Positions 20,069 to 22,052 of a DNA stretch of 22,052 nucleotides are shown piece by piece. The stretch is from a virus. Both the position numbers and the translations under genes were made by a program. Every line of letters begins with the position of its first letter. The stretch's first letter is position 1. The notes beneath the pieces are model-generated. The model was not told the DNA's origin. It worked only from the letters and a program-made list of their open reading frames with translations, and did not search any database. The DNA lies in the IMG/VR virus record IMGVR_UViG_3300043433_000136, positions 1-22,052 of that record. The stretch is one strand, 5' to 3'.

Positions 20069-20472
20069 TATACTTAAAAAAGTTTAATGAGTCTAACTCT
20101 ACTAAAAAAGATGAAATACTAAAATTCTGTGAAGAGAATTTAGGCTATCTATTAGATAGTGGTTTTGGTGTTATTGTTGTAGAAAGAGCTGATGATTTGA
20201 ATATAGAATTTGATAGAGGTGATAGTAAACTATTTAAGTGGGAAGATATTATGGATGACTTTGTACCATTCATAGAACTTTTTGATATGAAGTTTGGATT
20301 GAAGAAATTAAAACCAACAAGTGAAAGAGATAAGTTTAGTAAAAAATGTTCCATACTAATAGAAACTCCAAAACATGGTTATAGATATAGATTACAAGAC
20401 TTGGTTGATGATAATGTTAGTGGTATATTACACATAGAAATAGAAGCCATAGACTTTTTTACAGAAAAATAA
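20065..20472 (+). CDS. Unknown protein with short FNES N-terminus
   Basis: 135 residues, starting MIYLKKFNESNSTKKDEIL, a shorter version of the shared motif. It continues with CEENLGYLLDSGFGVIVVER and DDFVPFIELFDMKFGL, and ends with a beta-rich part (GILHIEIEAIDFFTEK). No family recognised. It overlaps the upstream stop (ATGA) and ends at a terminator. Confidence 0.75.
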   Translation: MIYLKKFNESNSTKKDEILKFCEENLGYLLDSGFGVIVVERADDLNIEFDRGDSKLFKWEDIMDDFVPFIELFDMKFGLKKLKPTSERDKFSKKCSILIETPKHGYRYRLQDLVDDNVSGILHIEIEAIDFFTEK

Positions 20473-20497
20473 AACCCACTTAAATAAGTGGGTTTTT
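20470..20497. terminator. Bidirectional intrinsic terminator
   Basis: Stem AAAACCCACTT / AAGTGGGTTTT with an AAAT centre, between convergent genes. Confidence 0.88.
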
Positions 20498-20501
20498 CAT
20501 T

Positions 20502-21329
20502 TTAGTCTTTTGCATAAGCATCAAATAACTGAGTACCTGATGTTCTTCTATCAATTGCTTTCCATCTTTTATCTAAGAAAGCTAATTTTGCTTTATCTAT
20601 TTTACAGTTTCTATCTGAGATATTACCATCATTGAATAAGTCAATCATTTGATCCATACTTAAAGTTGGATATTTCTTATCAAATAAAGGATCTGGATGT
20701 GACCAACCAAATTTGATTAACCAATTTAAGATTGCTACAGTACTGATGTCTTTATAATCATCAGTAGTACCATTTCCACTTCTTTTAGAAAGTTTTTTAG
20801 CTCCTTCAAAAAGTAATCCTGCATGAGTAATTATTGGGAATGGTTTATCACCATCCACTTTACAAATCAAATCCCAAATAACTTGTTGTTTAGATTGATT
20901 TGCAATATGGTCAACACCTCTGATGATGTTAGTTACATCATAATCATAATCATCTAAGATAGAACAGAAGTTATAAGTTGGAAATCCATTATTTCTTAAT
21001 ATAACCATATCATAAGCTTGATTATCATTACCAATCATATTGATAATATAACCATTATCAGTTTTAGTACCAATTTTCTTAGCCATATCAGAGTATCTAT
21101 CTAATCTATCTGATTGTCTGAAAGTAATATCATGGTCTAATCCAAACTGGCTCATTTGGTCATAGATATAGTCAATATAAGAAGCTTGATTTCTTTCTTG
21201 GTCCGTATCATCAATTCTTAGGATAAATGTCCCATTATTGGCCTTAGCCATCAAATAATTAAGAAGTGCAGTCCTCATGTTTCCAATTTGCATATATCCG
21301 GTCGGGCTTGGCGCAAAGCGTGTTATCAT
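20502..21329 (-). CDS. GluRS-like catalytic domain without anticodon-binding domain
   Basis: 275 residues. Class I synthetase features of GluRS are clear: FAPSPTGYMQIGNMRTALLN at the N-terminus, ILRIDDTDQERN, a central IIRGVDHIANQSKQQVIWDL and the KMSKS-type loop KKLSKRSG. The first residue of the HIGH motif is Gln (QIGN) instead of His. The protein stops at about the end of the catalytic and stem-contact domains, whereas bacterial GluRS is about 470-500 residues; the size is closer to GluQ-RS (about 300), but no zinc cysteines are seen. It may glutamylate an RNA without reading an anticodon. A TATCTTTG box lies 19 bases upstream. Confidence 0.85.
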   Translation of the reverse strand: MITRFAPSPTGYMQIGNMRTALLNYLMAKANNGTFILRIDDTDQERNQASYIDYIYDQMSQFGLDHDITFRQSDRLDRYSDMAKKIGTKTDNGYIINMIGNDNQAYDMVILRNNGFPTYNFCSILDDYDYDVTNIIRGVDHIANQSKQQVIWDLICKVDGDKPFPIITHAGLLFEGAKKLSKRSGNGTTDDYKDISTVAILNWLIKFGWSHPDPLFDKKYPTLSMDQMIDLFNDGNISDRNCKIDKAKLAFLDKRWKAIDRRTSGTQLFDAYAKD

Positions 21330-21347
21330 AGTTTTTAATTTAGATTA

Positions 21348-21355
21348 CAAAGATA
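21348..21355 (-). promoter_or_regulatory. Possible -7 element (TATCTTTG) of the GluRS-like gene
   Basis: Same box as in the tRNA promoters, but without a clear TTTG at -33. Confidence 0.45.
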
Positions 21356-21411
21356 TAAAATATTTTTCATTTATTTCAGTTAGGGGTGTTAATTTATTTT
21401 ATATATAAATA

Positions 21412-22052
21412 ATGAAACAATATATTTATACATTAAAAGACCCAATATCTAAAGAAATTAGATATGTTGGTAAGACAAACAATCTTAAAGATAGATTAAG
21501 AAGACATATGAGTGATTCTTATTTAATAGAATCTTGGACTAATAAAAATAAGTGGTTGTTAAATTTAAAAAATATAGGTTTATGTCCTATAATGGAAGTT
21601 ATTGATGAAGGTATTAACAGTAACATAAACGAGTTAGAGATTAAATGGATTTTACATTATAGAAATTTGGGTTTGGAATTGACAAATATGACTGATGGTG
21701 GTGATGGGTGTGATAATAAAGGTAGAAAAGCAAGTGAATCAACAATTAAAAAAATGAAATTATGTCATCCTAAAAGGAGGGAGATTATTCAATTTGACTT
21801 AAATAATAATAATATTATTAATATATTCAATTCTGCACATGATGCTTCTGAAAAAACTGGATTTTCAAGATCATCTATATCAAGATGTTGTTTAGGTAAG
21901 TATATACAAGTTAAAGGATATTATTTTAGGTTTATAGATGATTATTTTTCTTGTGGTAATAAAGCAAGTGGTAAAGTTGATGAATCTTTATTAAAGTCTA
22001 AAATTGGTGAATTTAATTCTACTAAAAATACATATTTGACTAAGAGACAAGA
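21412..22052 (+). CDS. GIY-YIG homing endonuclease (3' end outside the window)
   Basis: At least 213 residues, with the frame still open at the right edge. The GIY-YIG domain is at the N-terminus: YIYTLKDPISKEIRYVGKT, an arginine in NNLKDRLRRHM, and the Glu in INELEIKWILHY. Then come DGGDGCDNKGRKASEST, a NUMOD3-like piece, and a NUMOD1-like helix-turn-helix: IIQFDLNNNNIINIFNSAHD, GFSRSSISRCCLGKYIQVKG and YYFRF. It is a free-standing mobile endonuclease, only distantly similar to the one at 11601. Like that gene, it lies next to a truncated synthetase gene, here divergently arranged. Confidence 0.88.
   Translation, partial: MKQYIYTLKDPISKEIRYVGKTNNLKDRLRRHMSDSYLIESWTNKNKWLLNLKNIGLCPIMEVIDEGINSNINELEIKWILHYRNLGLELTNMTDGGDGCDNKGRKASESTIKKMKLCHPKRREIIQFDLNNNNIINIFNSAHDASEKTGFSRSSISRCCLGKYIQVKGYYFRFIDDYFSCGNKASGKVDESLLKSKIGEFNSTKNTYLTKRQ

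Overview
The window is a very AT-rich, densely coded stretch of a large lytic phage genome, most likely a T4-like (tevenvirus-related) phage of a Bacteroidota host. Evidence for a phage: a T4 Rnl1-type RNA ligase, a toprim protein, RNase H, free-standing GIY-YIG homing endonucleases, DUF2452 and DUF4326 type proteins, many small overlapping genes, and a tRNA cluster. Evidence for the host: the RNA genes are preceded by TTTG/TTG, 19-20 bases, then TATCTTTG, which is the Bacteroidota sigma-ABfA promoter (TTTG / TAnnTTTG), and clear Shine-Dalgarno sites are lacking. No integrase, structural or lysis gene is visible.

Layout. (1) 1-1102: a minus-strand run of small genes, two coding for tiny membrane proteins. 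(2) 1141-3595: toprim protein, a minus-strand gene whose reading frame continues upstream without a start codon, and a HAD protein of RNA-repair type. (3) 3651-8247: mostly minus strand: cold-shock protein, RNA ligase, a (p)ppGpp-hydrolase-like HD protein, DUF4326, RNase H and a HAD phosphatase. (4) 8358-11530: small unknowns, a HAD protein, a possible caspase-fold protein, an HNH protein and DUF2452. (5) 11601-12944: a GIY-YIG/NUMOD endonuclease convergent with a minimal HisRS-like catalytic core. (6) 12960-15065: about 2.1 kb without protein genes, holding four tRNA or tRNA-like genes, a further small folded RNA, an approximately 0.93 kb ornate structured RNA with its own promoter and terminator, several large hairpins and six near-identical promoters, all on the minus strand. 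(7) 15083-19300: an I78-like inhibitor, then 2OG-Fe(II) oxygenases alternating with glycosyltransferase-like proteins. (8) 19361-22052: two unknown proteins, a GluRS-like catalytic domain and a second GIY-YIG endonuclease that runs off the edge.

The most striking part is region 6 with the two synthetase-like genes. Three of the tRNA genes carry extra hairpins of 12-46 nt in the D loop straight after G18-G19, and their anticodon hairpins do not make a normal 7-nt loop with U33. Two of them keep the D-helix features by which GluRS recognises tRNA-Glu, and the phage GluRS-like protein has lost its anticodon-binding domain. The HisRS-like core, also without an anticodon domain, is co-transcribed with another of these tRNAs. 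The large RNA resembles the phage-borne, tRNA-adjacent ornate RNAs (GOLLD/ROOL class) in size, setting and tetraloop content; which family it belongs to, or whether it is new, cannot be decided by eye. A second theme is a short N-terminal motif (F..FINES type) shared by five unrelated proteins, similar to the capsid-targeting peptide of T4 internal proteins.
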